Source: Emcibacteraceae bacterium (GTDB lineage: Bacteria; Pseudomonadota; Alphaproteobacteria; Sphingomonadales; Emcibacteraceae). Taken from it: a stretch of DNA of 36,456 bases. The stretch lies in the NCBI GenBank assembly GCA_028281625.1, contig JANQJN010000192.1:1-36456 (forward strand), written 5' to 3'. The translations under genes were made by a program, and so were the position numbers. Shown here piece after piece: positions 1 to 7,205 of the stretch. The notes beneath the pieces were generated by a model. The model was not told where the DNA came from. It made no database searches and saw only the letters and a list, made by a program, of their open reading frames with translations. Positions within the stretch are counted from its first letter, which is position 1. Each line of letters begins with the position of its first letter.

Positions 1-569
1 AACAACCCATTCAGAAAATTATCGACAATTACAAGCCGGGCATTACCGAACTGTTCCTCATGGACACGGTGGCCAAGGCCTCTGCGGATGACAGCTTCCT
101 GAACAAGAAGAATATGTACACCGAGCAAAATGTCGATGAAGCCTTAGCGAACCATATCGCAAGCCTTGATATTAAGACGGCGGCCTGTGATCTGGTGCAG
201 GTGGCCAAGGAACTAAATCTTGATGTGACACAGGTTGCGGCAGCATACTTTATGTTTGGTGAAGAGCTTGGTTTTGACTGGCTGCGCAATCAGGCGGAAA
301 TGGTGGAAACTTCGGACCACTGGGACCGTCTGGCGGTAAACAGTATATTAGGCGACCTTCAGGACCAGCAAAAGATTCTGACCCGTACGGCGCTCAATGG
401 CTGTAAGGATAAAGACTGCGTGACAAGTGCCGAGAAATGGATCACCGACAATCAGTCATCAACCGAGCGGGTCAAACATCTTCTGGATGATTTCCAGCAT
501 GCGGGCGTGCTTAACGTGACTAAAATGGGCTTTGCCGCACGACAAATTAGAAATGTTGTCGTCGACTAA
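1..569 (+). CDS. NAD-specific glutamate dehydrogenase, C-terminal fragment
   Basis: The reading frame is open from the left edge (first full codon at base 3) to a TAA at 567-569, so only about the last 189 residues are present. The visible part contains a segment of the type FGEELGFDWL, followed by HWDRLAVNSILGDL and a stretch rich in charged residues. This resembles the C-terminal end of the very large (about 1,600-residue) bacterial NAD-glutamate dehydrogenases (Bac_GDH family), which convert glutamate to 2-oxoglutarate and ammonia. The catalytic dehydrogenase domain lies outside the window, so the function is inferred from the tail alone. The gene ends 24 bp before a strong hairpin-plus-T-run and is convergent with purH. 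Confidence 0.8.
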   Translation, partial: QPIQKIIDNYKPGITELFLMDTVAKASADDSFLNKKNMYTEQNVDEALANHIASLDIKTAACDLVQVAKELNLDVTQVAAAYFMFGEELGFDWLRNQAEMVETSDHWDRLAVNSILGDLQDQQKILTRTALNGCKDKDCVTSAEKWITDNQSSTERVKHLLDDFQHAGVLNVTKMGFAARQIRNVVVD

Positions 570-592
570 TTAGATTAAATATTGAAGCTTCG

Positions 593-627
593 CGGCGCGT
601 CTAAGAATAAAGGCGCGCCGTTTTTTT
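593..627. terminator. Terminator between the glutamate dehydrogenase and purH genes
   Basis: A perfect 7-bp GC-only stem (CGGCGCG at 593-599 with CGCGCCG at 614-620) closes a 14-nt loop and is followed by seven T residues at 621-627. It is a textbook intrinsic terminator for the plus-strand gene. The stem lies immediately beyond the purH stop, so it may also slow minus-strand transcription, although no T-run follows it in that direction. Confidence 0.85.
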
Positions 628-628
628 A

Positions 629-2230
629 TTAATGACGGAAGTGACGCATGCCCGTGAGCACCATGGAAAGTCCTGCTTCGTCTGCCGCAGCAATAATTTC
701 ATCATCGCGAATGGATCCCCCTGGCTGAATAACCGCGGTGACCCCTGCTTCAGCCGCACTAAGCAGTCCATCGGCAAACGGGAAGAAGGCGTCCGACGCC
801 ACCACAGACCCTTCTGTCATAGGAACCGGTAAGCTTGCCGCTTCACTGGCATCAATGGCTTTGCGTGCTGCTGTTCGTGAACTATCAACACGGCTCATTT
901 GGCCAGCGCCAATACCAACAGTTGCTCCGTCCTTCACATAAATAATTGCGTTTGATTTCACATGCTTACAAACAGTGAAGGCAAAAAGCATATCTTCGAG
1001 TTCCTGTTCTGATGGCTTACGTTTTGTGACCACTTTCAAGTCGTCTAATGTGACTTTGCCGTTATCACGCCCCTGCACCAGGTACCCGCCTGCAACAGTG
1101 CGAATTGTTTGGCCTACACTTCGTGGGTCAGCTATGCCGCCAGTAAGAAGTAAGCGCAAATTTTTCTTAGCGGACATAATCTCGCGTGCTTGTTCATCGG
1201 CGTCAGTCGCAATCACCACTTCGGTGAATATTTTTGAAATTTCTTCAGCGGTTTCGCCGTCGAGTGGACCGTTCAGAGCAATAATTCCACCGAACGCACT
1301 TGTCTGATCGCAAATCAGAGCTTTGTTGTAAGCGTCGATATAACTATCGCCGCGTGCCACACCACAAGGGTTGGCGTGCTTGATGATCGCCACCGCTGGC
1401 CCTTCCGCAGGATCAAATTCACTGACCAGCTCAAAAGCAGCATCAGTGTCATTTAAGTTATTGTAACTAAGCTCCTTTCCCTGAAGTTGTCTTGCGGTTG
1501 CGATGCCTTTTCTCGGTTCCGCACTGCGGGTTACGTAAAAGGCTGCATCCTGATGGGGGTTTTCACCGTAACGAAGGCTTTGCTGCTTGGTTGCTGTGAT
1601 ATTGAGGCGATCAGGATACGTCTGTCCAAGCTCTGACGCAAACCACGCGGATATTGCCGCATCATATGCGCCCGTTCGGGCAAACGCCTTAGCTGCCAGT
1701 TTCTTGCGAAGTTCCGGTGATGTCGCGCCGTTATTGTCACGGATAGAGTTCATCACATCCTGATAATCACCTGCTTCCACAACCACGGTGACAAAGGCGT
1801 GGTTCTTGGAAGCGCTTCTGATCATCGCCGGACCGCCAATATCAATATTCTCTATGCAGGTGGTGAAGTCCGCGCCCTTTTCCACAGTTTCTTCAAACGG
1901 ATAAAGATTTACCACCAATAAATCAATGGCGCCAATATTGTGCTCTTCCATGGATCCCACATGATCGTCATTGTCGCGTAGCGCCAAAAGACCGCCGTGA
2001 ATTTTCGGATGAAGCGTTTTCACGCGGCCATCCATCATTTCCGGAAAACCGGTGTGTGAGGCAACTTCCTTCACAGGAATACCAGCGTCTGCGAGCGTTT
2101 TTGCTGATCCACCAGTTGAAAGAATTTCAATGCCCTGCTCATTTAGAAATTGTCCAAATTCAACAAGCCCCGTTTTATCGGAAACAGAAAGCAAAGCCCT
2201 TTTTATCGGCATAAGCGATTTATCGTTCAT
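629..2230 (-). CDS. purH: Bifunctional AICAR formyltransferase/IMP cyclohydrolase
   Basis: PurH catalyses the last two steps of IMP synthesis: formyl transfer from 10-formyl-THF to AICAR, then ring closure. The 533-residue length is typical. The N-terminal MGS-like cyclohydrolase domain (about residues 1-150) carries the [10 protein letters not shown] and [17 protein letters not shown] motifs. The C-terminal formyltransferase domain carries [10 protein letters not shown], the KHANPCG active-site motif and SAFGG. The ATG at 2230 follows an AAAGAGAAA-type ribosome site. Upstream lies the heparinase-like gene with an 86-bp gap, so purH may have its own promoter. A purH gene next to a heparinase II/III gene and rsmB is a neighbourhood I associate with alphaproteobacteria. 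Confidence 0.97.
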   Translation of the reverse strand: MNDKSLMPIKRALLSVSDKTGLVEFGQFLNEQGIEILSTGGSAKTLADAGIPVKEVASHTGFPEMMDGRVKTLHPKIHGGLLALRDNDDHVGSMEEHNIGAIDLLVVNLYPFEETVEKGADFTTCIENIDIGGPAMIRSASKNHAFVTVVVEAGDYQDVMNSIRDNNGATSPELRKKLAAKAFARTGAYDAAISAWFASELGQTYPDRLNITATKQQSLRYGENPHQDAAFYVTRSAEPRKGIATARQLQGKELSYNNLNDTDAAFELVSEFDPAEGPAVAIIKHANPCGVARGDSYIDAYNKALICDQTSAFGGIIALNGPLDGETAEEISKIFTEVVIATDADEQAREIMSAKKNLRLLLTGGIADPRSVGQTIRTVAGGYLVQGRDNGKVTLDDLKVVTKRKPSEQELEDMLFAFTVCKHVKSNAIIYVKDGATVGIGAGQMSRVDSSRTAARKAIDASEAASLPVPMTEGSVVASDAFFPFADGLLSAAEAGVTAVIQPGGSIRDDEIIAAADEAGLSMVLTGMRHFRH

Positions 2231-2316
2231 AGAATTTCTCTTTAAATGTATAAGTAAATGTGTCCATGGGCGTGTTAGTATATTTTAGTGTTCTGCGCAA
2301 GAAAGTTGTGCCCGTT

Positions 2317-4029
2317 TTACCCTTTTTTGACCGACCAATAAATATTGGTCGTTTGACCGGCCGTTCTGCCCATCAAAACGATTTGTTTACAGGGTGATAT
2401 TTTGCCGGCTTCACCAAAATAAATGCTTTCTTCAATGCTTAGCGTGCCACCCCGCTGACGGAACTGCCACGTCTCCCCACTCGTAAGCCCCAGATAAACG
2501 AGATTGCCGTCGTTACTAACAGTCACCGAAATATTAGGGTGCAAATGAAACCGCACATCAAAAGGTAGTCGGTCTGCTTCTTTGACTTTTTGCTGTACTT
2601 CAAGAATATCCTCGCCGCGGATATCCTCGCCGGTATCATTCATATAAATAAGTCGTTTGTGCACCACACCATAGCGAAGCATATAACCATCATGCTCGGA
2701 TTCAACAAGTGTATGACCGTCCTGCTCAAAGCGCTGGCTAACAATTCTGGTAACGCCAGCGCCAATCAAACCTCCTGGCTCAAGTTGACTGCTGTTACGC
2801 CCGTCTACTACAAGGGTAGAATGTGCCGCTGATCCTCTGCTGTGGGTCGCCAGTTCCTCACTAAATTTTTTGGGAACATAAGACGCATTACCACAATTCA
2901 CAATGAGACGCTCGTCACCAATGCTCATTTCAAACGAATGGGTGCCAGCATGGCAATCCCCGCTTAATTCATGCTCGGCTGGTGGGCCCACGTCTGTGAT
3001 GATCAGGCTTTTGCCTTTTTCAATGCGCGCGAAACCACTTTGTTCAAGTGGGATGGCTTCAACATCCTTTAAACTTAATTCGGAAATGGCGCTTTTTACA
3101 TCTTCATAGTTAAATAAGATAGCACCGTTAAAGAGTGACAGCTTTCCGTCACCATGTGCCATTTGATTTAAATTTGACGCCATACGCGTAAGCGCGTGTG
3201 CGAGCTCTTCCGGAACCCTCTTATGCATTTCAGCAAACGACCTTTGCAGAATCAGCAGTTTTTTAAAGAGATGCAGCAGTTCTTGCGGGTTTCTGCTTCT
3301 GATACCACCGTCCACCAAAATTTCCTTGCCGATAATATATCCAAGCCGTGACGTACCTTCGCGGATCCATTCTTCACCACTCGGCACATAAAGACCTGCA
3401 AGGATTAACCCGGTGATTGCCTTGAGGGCGCCGGGTCCATCCGGAAATTCGGAGGTCAGCTTCATCAAATGACGTGCGCTTCGCGCGATAATATCCAATA
3501 CTTTGCCGCGATATATTACGTCCAGTGAATCGAGTACAAGTGGCGTATGGACCAGCCAATTGGTAACGCGGTCGCCAACGATATCCGGACGCCAGGAAAT
3601 TTCGCCCCAGGTTGTATTTTGCTCAATCCAACCGCTTACCAGTTCCTGAGTTCTTTTTTTGGCCGCCGCCTGGTCCACTGCCTGGTTTAGGTCCGCAAGC
3701 CAATTGAAAGAATGTAAATATTCCAGCCAATGATCATTGATGTCTTCCGCGCGCCACACACTGTCATCCGCCCAAAGATCATCCTTATCAACCGGGTTTT
3801 CCAACGGGTGACCACCACCGATAACTTTTCCGCAAACAATTTGCGTCCCTGCCCGCACAGAGCCACGCCACAAGTCCGGTGGCGTGTCCAAAAGCTTAAG
3901 CGGGTTTTCGCCGCGCAGGCTTAGCTCATGATAAAAATTGCTGTGCTTGGCCCTGCCCATTGCTTTTGCAAGCGGGTTCAATCTTTTTTTGTTGGAAGAT
4001 GTAACCGGAATCCGGCGAAGCTGGGCCAT
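2317..4029 (-). CDS. Heparinase II/III family protein
   Basis: The 570-residue product has an N-terminal alpha-helical region (about 1-300) and a C-terminal beta-rich region containing FEMSIGDERLIVNCGNASY and a SAAHSTLVVDGRNSSQL segment, both typical of heparinase II/III-like proteins. These are polysaccharide lyases of uronic-acid-containing glycans, but many chromosomal alphaproteobacterial members have no known substrate. I see no clear signal peptide. I chose the ATG at 4029 because GGAG lies about 10 nt upstream. The longer frame to 4077 adds 16 residues and lacks a ribosome site. The gene sits between rpe and purH, with no carbohydrate-uptake genes nearby, so a role in the cell's own envelope polysaccharide is more likely than scavenging. 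That is inference. Confidence 0.85.
   Translation of the reverse strand: MAQLRRIPVTSSNKKRLNPLAKAMGRAKHSNFYHELSLRGENPLKLLDTPPDLWRGSVRAGTQIVCGKVIGGGHPLENPVDKDDLWADDSVWRAEDINDHWLEYLHSFNWLADLNQAVDQAAAKKRTQELVSGWIEQNTTWGEISWRPDIVGDRVTNWLVHTPLVLDSLDVIYRGKVLDIIARSARHLMKLTSEFPDGPGALKAITGLILAGLYVPSGEEWIREGTSRLGYIIGKEILVDGGIRSRNPQELLHLFKKLLILQRSFAEMHKRVPEELAHALTRMASNLNQMAHGDGKLSLFNGAILFNYEDVKSAISELSLKDVEAIPLEQSGFARIEKGKSLIITDVGPPAEHELSGDCHAGTHSFEMSIGDERLIVNCGNASYVPKKFSEELATHSRGSAAHSTLVVDGRNSSQLEPGGLIGAGVTRIVSQRFEQDGHTLVESEHDGYMLRYGVVHKRLIYMNDTGEDIRGEDILEVQQKVKEADRLPFDVRFHLHPNISVTVSNDGNLVYLGLTSGETWQFRQRGGTLSIEESIYFGEAGKISPCKQIVLMGRTAGQTTNIYWSVKKG
2332..2351. repeat. Inverted repeat in the last codons of the heparinase-like gene
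   Basis: A perfect 8-bp inverted repeat, CGACCAAT at 2332-2339 and ATTGGTCG at 2344-2351, has a 4-bp AT centre. It lies inside the 3' end of the coding sequence. The half-site closely matches the 17-bp palindrome at 15460-15476. It could be a chance coding palindrome, a weak hairpin or a regulator site. Confidence 0.4.
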
Positions 4030-4124
4030 TAAAAACTTTTCTCCACTATGATCAGCAAACTGCCAAAAGCATAGCATAGTTCATCGCAAAAAATATAATA
4101 GTAAATGCTTATACTATAAAACTT

Positions 4125-4787
4125 TTATCTACCGGCAAGGGCAGCAATATTCTCAGCATATTTCTCCGGACCACCCACAAAAGTAGCCGTCCCAGCCACA
4201 AGCACATCCGCACCCGCGTCAATGACTGATTTCGCTGTGTCCCGATTAATGCCGCCATCAACCTGTAAATCGATCAAGCGCCCTTCTTTTTCAATCAACT
4301 TTCGGACGTCCCGAATTTTATCAAGGGACGCTGGGATAAATTTCTGACCGCCAAATCCTGGATTTACGCTCATAATCAAAACCAGATCCACCAGGTCCAT
4401 CACATGTTCAATGGCGTTTACAGGCGTTCCGGGATTAAGAGAAATACCGGCTTTTTTGCCAAGTGATTTTATATATTGCAGCGTCCGGTGATAATGGGGT
4501 GTGGCTTCCGCATGAACCGTAATGATATCCGCGCCTGCGTTTGCAAAAGCTTCCACATAAGGATCAACCGGTGAAATCATCAAATGAACATCAAATACTT
4601 TGTCGCTATGAGATCTGATTGCCTTAACCACATCAGGGCCAATGGTGATGTTGGGTACATAATGTCCATCCATCACATCCACATGAATATAGTCGGCTCC
4701 GGCCTCTGTTATGGCCGCCACCTCTTCACCGAGGCGTGCGAAGTCCGCCGATAAAATGGAAGGCGCTATTTTAATATTTGCTGTCAT
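4125..4787 (-). CDS. rpe: Ribulose-phosphate 3-epimerase
   Basis: Rpe interconverts ribulose-5-phosphate and xylulose-5-phosphate in the pentose phosphate pathway. The 220-residue TIM-barrel protein shows the family motifs in order: [15 protein letters not shown] at the N-terminus, [17 protein letters not shown] with the metal-binding His and catalytic Asp, [23 protein letters not shown] and DGGIN near the C-terminus. The length is normal. The ATG at 4787 directly abuts the rsmB stop (TAA at 4788-4790), so the two are almost certainly co-transcribed and probably translationally coupled. Confidence 0.97.
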   Translation of the reverse strand: MTANIKIAPSILSADFARLGEEVAAITEAGADYIHVDVMDGHYVPNITIGPDVVKAIRSHSDKVFDVHLMISPVDPYVEAFANAGADIITVHAEATPHYHRTLQYIKSLGKKAGISLNPGTPVNAIEHVMDLVDLVLIMSVNPGFGGQKFIPASLDKIRDVRKLIEKEGRLIDLQVDGGINRDTAKSVIDAGADVLVAGTATFVGGPEKYAENIAALAGR

Positions 4788-6092
4788 TTAGTGACCTTTG
4801 TCTTTTACCAGGCGTGATATAAAAAATCCGTCCATCCCGCCATCATAATGGTGAGGCAATGTCTGTACGTCGCCTGTTTCTAAAATCGTTTGTTCAAGTC
4901 CGGGGAGTTCACCCCTCCCTATCTCTTTTCGTTTTAAAGTGCTGTGGCGCTGCAGTAAAGCTTTAATCTGATCGGGCCCTTCTTCGACCTCCATGGAGCA
5001 AACACAGTAGACAAGTGTCCCGCCCGACTCCAACAATTCAACGGATTGGTCAAGCATTCTGGATTGCAAAGCCGCAAGTTCTTCAAGCTGTTTCTCCCGA
5101 TTGCTCGATAAAATTTCCGGATGTCGCCTGATGGTGCCTGTTGAGCTACAGGGCGCATCCAGCAAAATGTATTTCCATTTTCTGCCTGGTTTAAATTTCA
5201 GAGTGTCGGCCGTTTCGATCTTCGCGCTCAAAGAAAGTCGTGCCAAATTTTCCCGAAGTCGTTCCAGTCGACGCTTGGAAACATCCACGGCGGTTACTGT
5301 CGCTCCACATGCGGCCGACTGCAGGGTTTTGCCGCCCGGCGCTGCACACAGATCCAGCACCTCATCGCCTTCGCTTACGCCTAATAGTCCTGCCGGAAGT
5401 TGTGCCGCAAGATCCTGGACCCACCAGACGCCATCGGAAAAACCCGGCAAATCTTTGATATTGCCCGCTTTTTCAAGTCGTAGACCCCCATTTGGTAAAA
5501 TTTTACCCCCGAGTTTCCCGGCCCAACTTTTAAGATCAGCATCCGGCCTAAAAGAAAGATCAAGGGGTGCTTCCGTCAGACTATGATCGATGATCGCTTT
5601 AACGGTGGCCTCGCCGTACCTCATATCCCAGCGCTTTAAGAGTTCTTTGGGAATGTTAAGCCGCGAGTTCGCATATTTTTTTTTGAGCGCATCCCGCTCG
5701 CGATCTACAGCACGCAAAACGGCGTTGACCATATTTTTTAAATAGTGAAGCTTTTTGCTCACGCGCCGCTGCACCAGATTGACGGACGTATTAATCGCGG
5801 CATGGGCCGGCACATCCATGAAAAGCAGCTGACAAACGCCCAGCCGAAGTACGTGGCGTATTGCCATCTGAGTATTACCAAGTTTCGTTTTGGTTAAATG
5901 ATCTATAATGCGATCAAGTTGTCCCAGACGTCTTAGGCAGGTAGCGACAAGGTGGCGAATAAAGCGACGGTCCGCCGTTGAAACATCCCGTGCAATATTT
6001 TCAATTGCACTTTCAAGAGTAGCCCCTTCGTCCACTATTTGTCTTAATATCAAAAAGGACAAGTGCCTGCTGTCATTTTTCTGGTTCATCAT
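4788..6092 (-). CDS. rsmB: 16S rRNA (cytosine-967-C5)-methyltransferase family protein
   Basis: This 434-residue protein has an N-terminal NusB-like RNA-binding domain (about 1-140, with RRFIRHLVATCLRRLGQLD and the AINTSVNLVQ helix). A Rossmann methyltransferase domain follows, with the SAM motif DLCAAPGGKTLQ, the LDAPCSSTGTIRRHPEI motif and YCVCSMEVEEG, which supplies the second conserved cysteine of the Nol1/Nop2/Sun family. It methylates C5 of a cytosine in 16S rRNA. Fusion of the NusB-like domain supports RsmB rather than RsmF. ATG codons at 6092 and 6089 are both possible; the upstream AGGG fits either. It heads an rsmB-rpe unit and is divergent from the SdhAF4-like gene. Confidence 0.92.
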   Translation of the reverse strand: MMNQKNDSRHLSFLILRQIVDEGATLESAIENIARDVSTADRRFIRHLVATCLRRLGQLDRIIDHLTKTKLGNTQMAIRHVLRLGVCQLLFMDVPAHAAINTSVNLVQRRVSKKLHYLKNMVNAVLRAVDRERDALKKKYANSRLNIPKELLKRWDMRYGEATVKAIIDHSLTEAPLDLSFRPDADLKSWAGKLGGKILPNGGLRLEKAGNIKDLPGFSDGVWWVQDLAAQLPAGLLGVSEGDEVLDLCAAPGGKTLQSAACGATVTAVDVSKRRLERLRENLARLSLSAKIETADTLKFKPGRKWKYILLDAPCSSTGTIRRHPEILSSNREKQLEELAALQSRMLDQSVELLESGGTLVYCVCSMEVEEGPDQIKALLQRHSTLKRKEIGRGELPGLEQTILETGDVQTLPHHYDGGMDGFFISRLVKDKGH

Positions 6093-6209
6093 TCCAACCC
6101 TGTTGCCCTTAGGCCAGTATCATAGTGCACCTCTTTTGCCAAGCTGTTCATTTGCTTTCACGCGGCGTTGTTGTATGTTTAACTTGTTTTTACGTGGAGA
6201 ATTATAATC
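6093..6209. promoter_or_regulatory. Divergent intergenic region, rsmB / SdhAF4-like gene
   Basis: This 117-bp gap must hold the promoters of two oppositely transcribed units. A TATAAT hexamer occurs at 6203-6208, but it lies directly before the GTG start and is unlikely to be that gene's own -10 element. A GGAG ribosome site is at 6196-6199. I could not assign a convincing -35/-10 pair on either strand. Confidence 0.4.
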
Positions 6210-6368
6210 GTGAGTGACGAGAAAAAGAGCAAACAAGAGGCAAATGCCAGCGATGAGCCACTTAAGGATAAAGGAGATACGCCACCAAAGGAGATTGGCG
6301 GCCGAGATGGACCTGATCCGGTGCGGTATGGCGATTGGGAGAATAAGGGCATTGCTTCCGATTTTTAA
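6210..6368 (+). CDS. Succinate dehydrogenase assembly factor 4-like protein (DUF1674)
   Basis: This short frame encodes 52 residues from a GTG start to TAA at 6366-6368. The N-terminal half is charged and low in complexity. The C-terminal part reads GRDGPDPVRYGDWENKG and ends in SDF. This matches the strongly conserved tail of the DUF1674/SdhAF4 (Sdh8) family, whose mitochondrial members bind the flavinated SDHA subunit during complex II assembly. GGAG at 6196-6199 lies 10 nt upstream of the GTG, supporting that start. It is followed 12 bp later by the membrane hydroxylase gene, so they probably share an mRNA. No sdh genes are in the window. The family call rests on the C-terminal motif; the role in this organism is inferred. 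Confidence 0.85.
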   Translation: MSDEKKSKQEANASDEPLKDKGDTPPKEIGGRDGPDPVRYGDWENKGIASDF

Positions 6369-6380
6369 GGGTGGTGTTTT

Positions 6381-7202
6381 ATGAATTTTCTTATTGAAAA
6401 TGAACAAACTATACGCCTGAGTGCATTTCTGGGCCTACTGGTTGTTTTTGCCTGTGCCGAATTTATTGCGCCACTGGCAAAGCGCCAGGTCTCCAGGCCC
6501 TATCAGTGGTTTACCAATATTTCAATCGTCATCATAGATACCCTGGCGATGAGAATAGTTGTGCCGATGCTCGCCGTGGGTGTCGCTTTATATGCCGAAG
6601 AACAAAATATCGGTCTGTTCAACATGATCAATGCCGATGTTTGGGTCTCCTTTACTCTATCGCTTCTACTTCTTGATGTGCTGATTTATGGTCAGCATGT
6701 AATGATGCATAAAGTGCCGATATTGTGGCGCCTTCACCGTATGCATCATTCAGAGCTGGGGCTTGATGTCACTTCGGCATTACGGTTCCACCCGTTTGAA
6801 ATAATTATATCCATGTTAATTAAAATGGGTTTTGTTTTGCTCATCGGCGTACCGGTAGCGGCCGTGATTGTGTTTGAAACACTGCTCAATGGCCTTGCGC
6901 TTTTTAACCACAGTAATTTAAAACTTCCGCGCCCCCTTGAAAGAGCGCTGCGAACCGTCATCATAACGCCGGAGGTTCATTGGATTCACCACTCAGAAAT
7001 CAATAAGGAAACCAACAGCAACTTCGGCTTTAACCTGTGCATTTGGGATAAACTATTTGGCACATATGTGGATAAGCCAACTTTGGATTACCCTGAAATG
7101 CGTCAGGGGCTGCAGGAATTTGGTTTTAAAAAACCTTTAAGTATCATAGAATTAATCATCTCACCCTTTAAAAACTATCCGGTAGAGAAAGATGGACAAT
7201 AA
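6381..7202 (+). CDS. Sterol desaturase/fatty acid hydroxylase family membrane protein
   Basis: The 273-residue protein has hydrophobic segments at about residues 12-30, 45-72, 88-105 and 140-165. It carries the full histidine-box set of the di-iron hydroxylase superfamily: H106-x3-H110, H119-x2-H122-H123, H137, H177 and H200-x2-H203-H204. Such enzymes hydroxylate or desaturate fatty acyl, sterol or carotenoid substrates at the inner membrane. The PEVHWIHHSEINKETNSNFG region is typical of the bacterial subgroup with undefined substrates. The next gene, a patatin-like lipase, starts 3 bp after the stop, which suggests coupled translation and a joint role in lipid modification. The substrate cannot be read from the sequence. 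Confidence 0.92.
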   Translation: MNFLIENEQTIRLSAFLGLLVVFACAEFIAPLAKRQVSRPYQWFTNISIVIIDTLAMRIVVPMLAVGVALYAEEQNIGLFNMINADVWVSFTLSLLLLDVLIYGQHVMMHKVPILWRLHRMHHSELGLDVTSALRFHPFEIIISMLIKMGFVLLIGVPVAAVIVFETLLNGLALFNHSNLKLPRPLERALRTVIITPEVHWIHHSEINKETNSNFGFNLCIWDKLFGTYVDKPTLDYPEMRQGLQEFGFKKPLSIIELIISPFKNYPVEKDGQ

Positions 7203-7205
7203 GAA

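Noticed and set aside
5101-5586. 161-codon open frame on the plus strand
   Set aside because: It lies antisense within rsmB and shows the Ser/Arg/Pro-rich composition typical of shadow frames.
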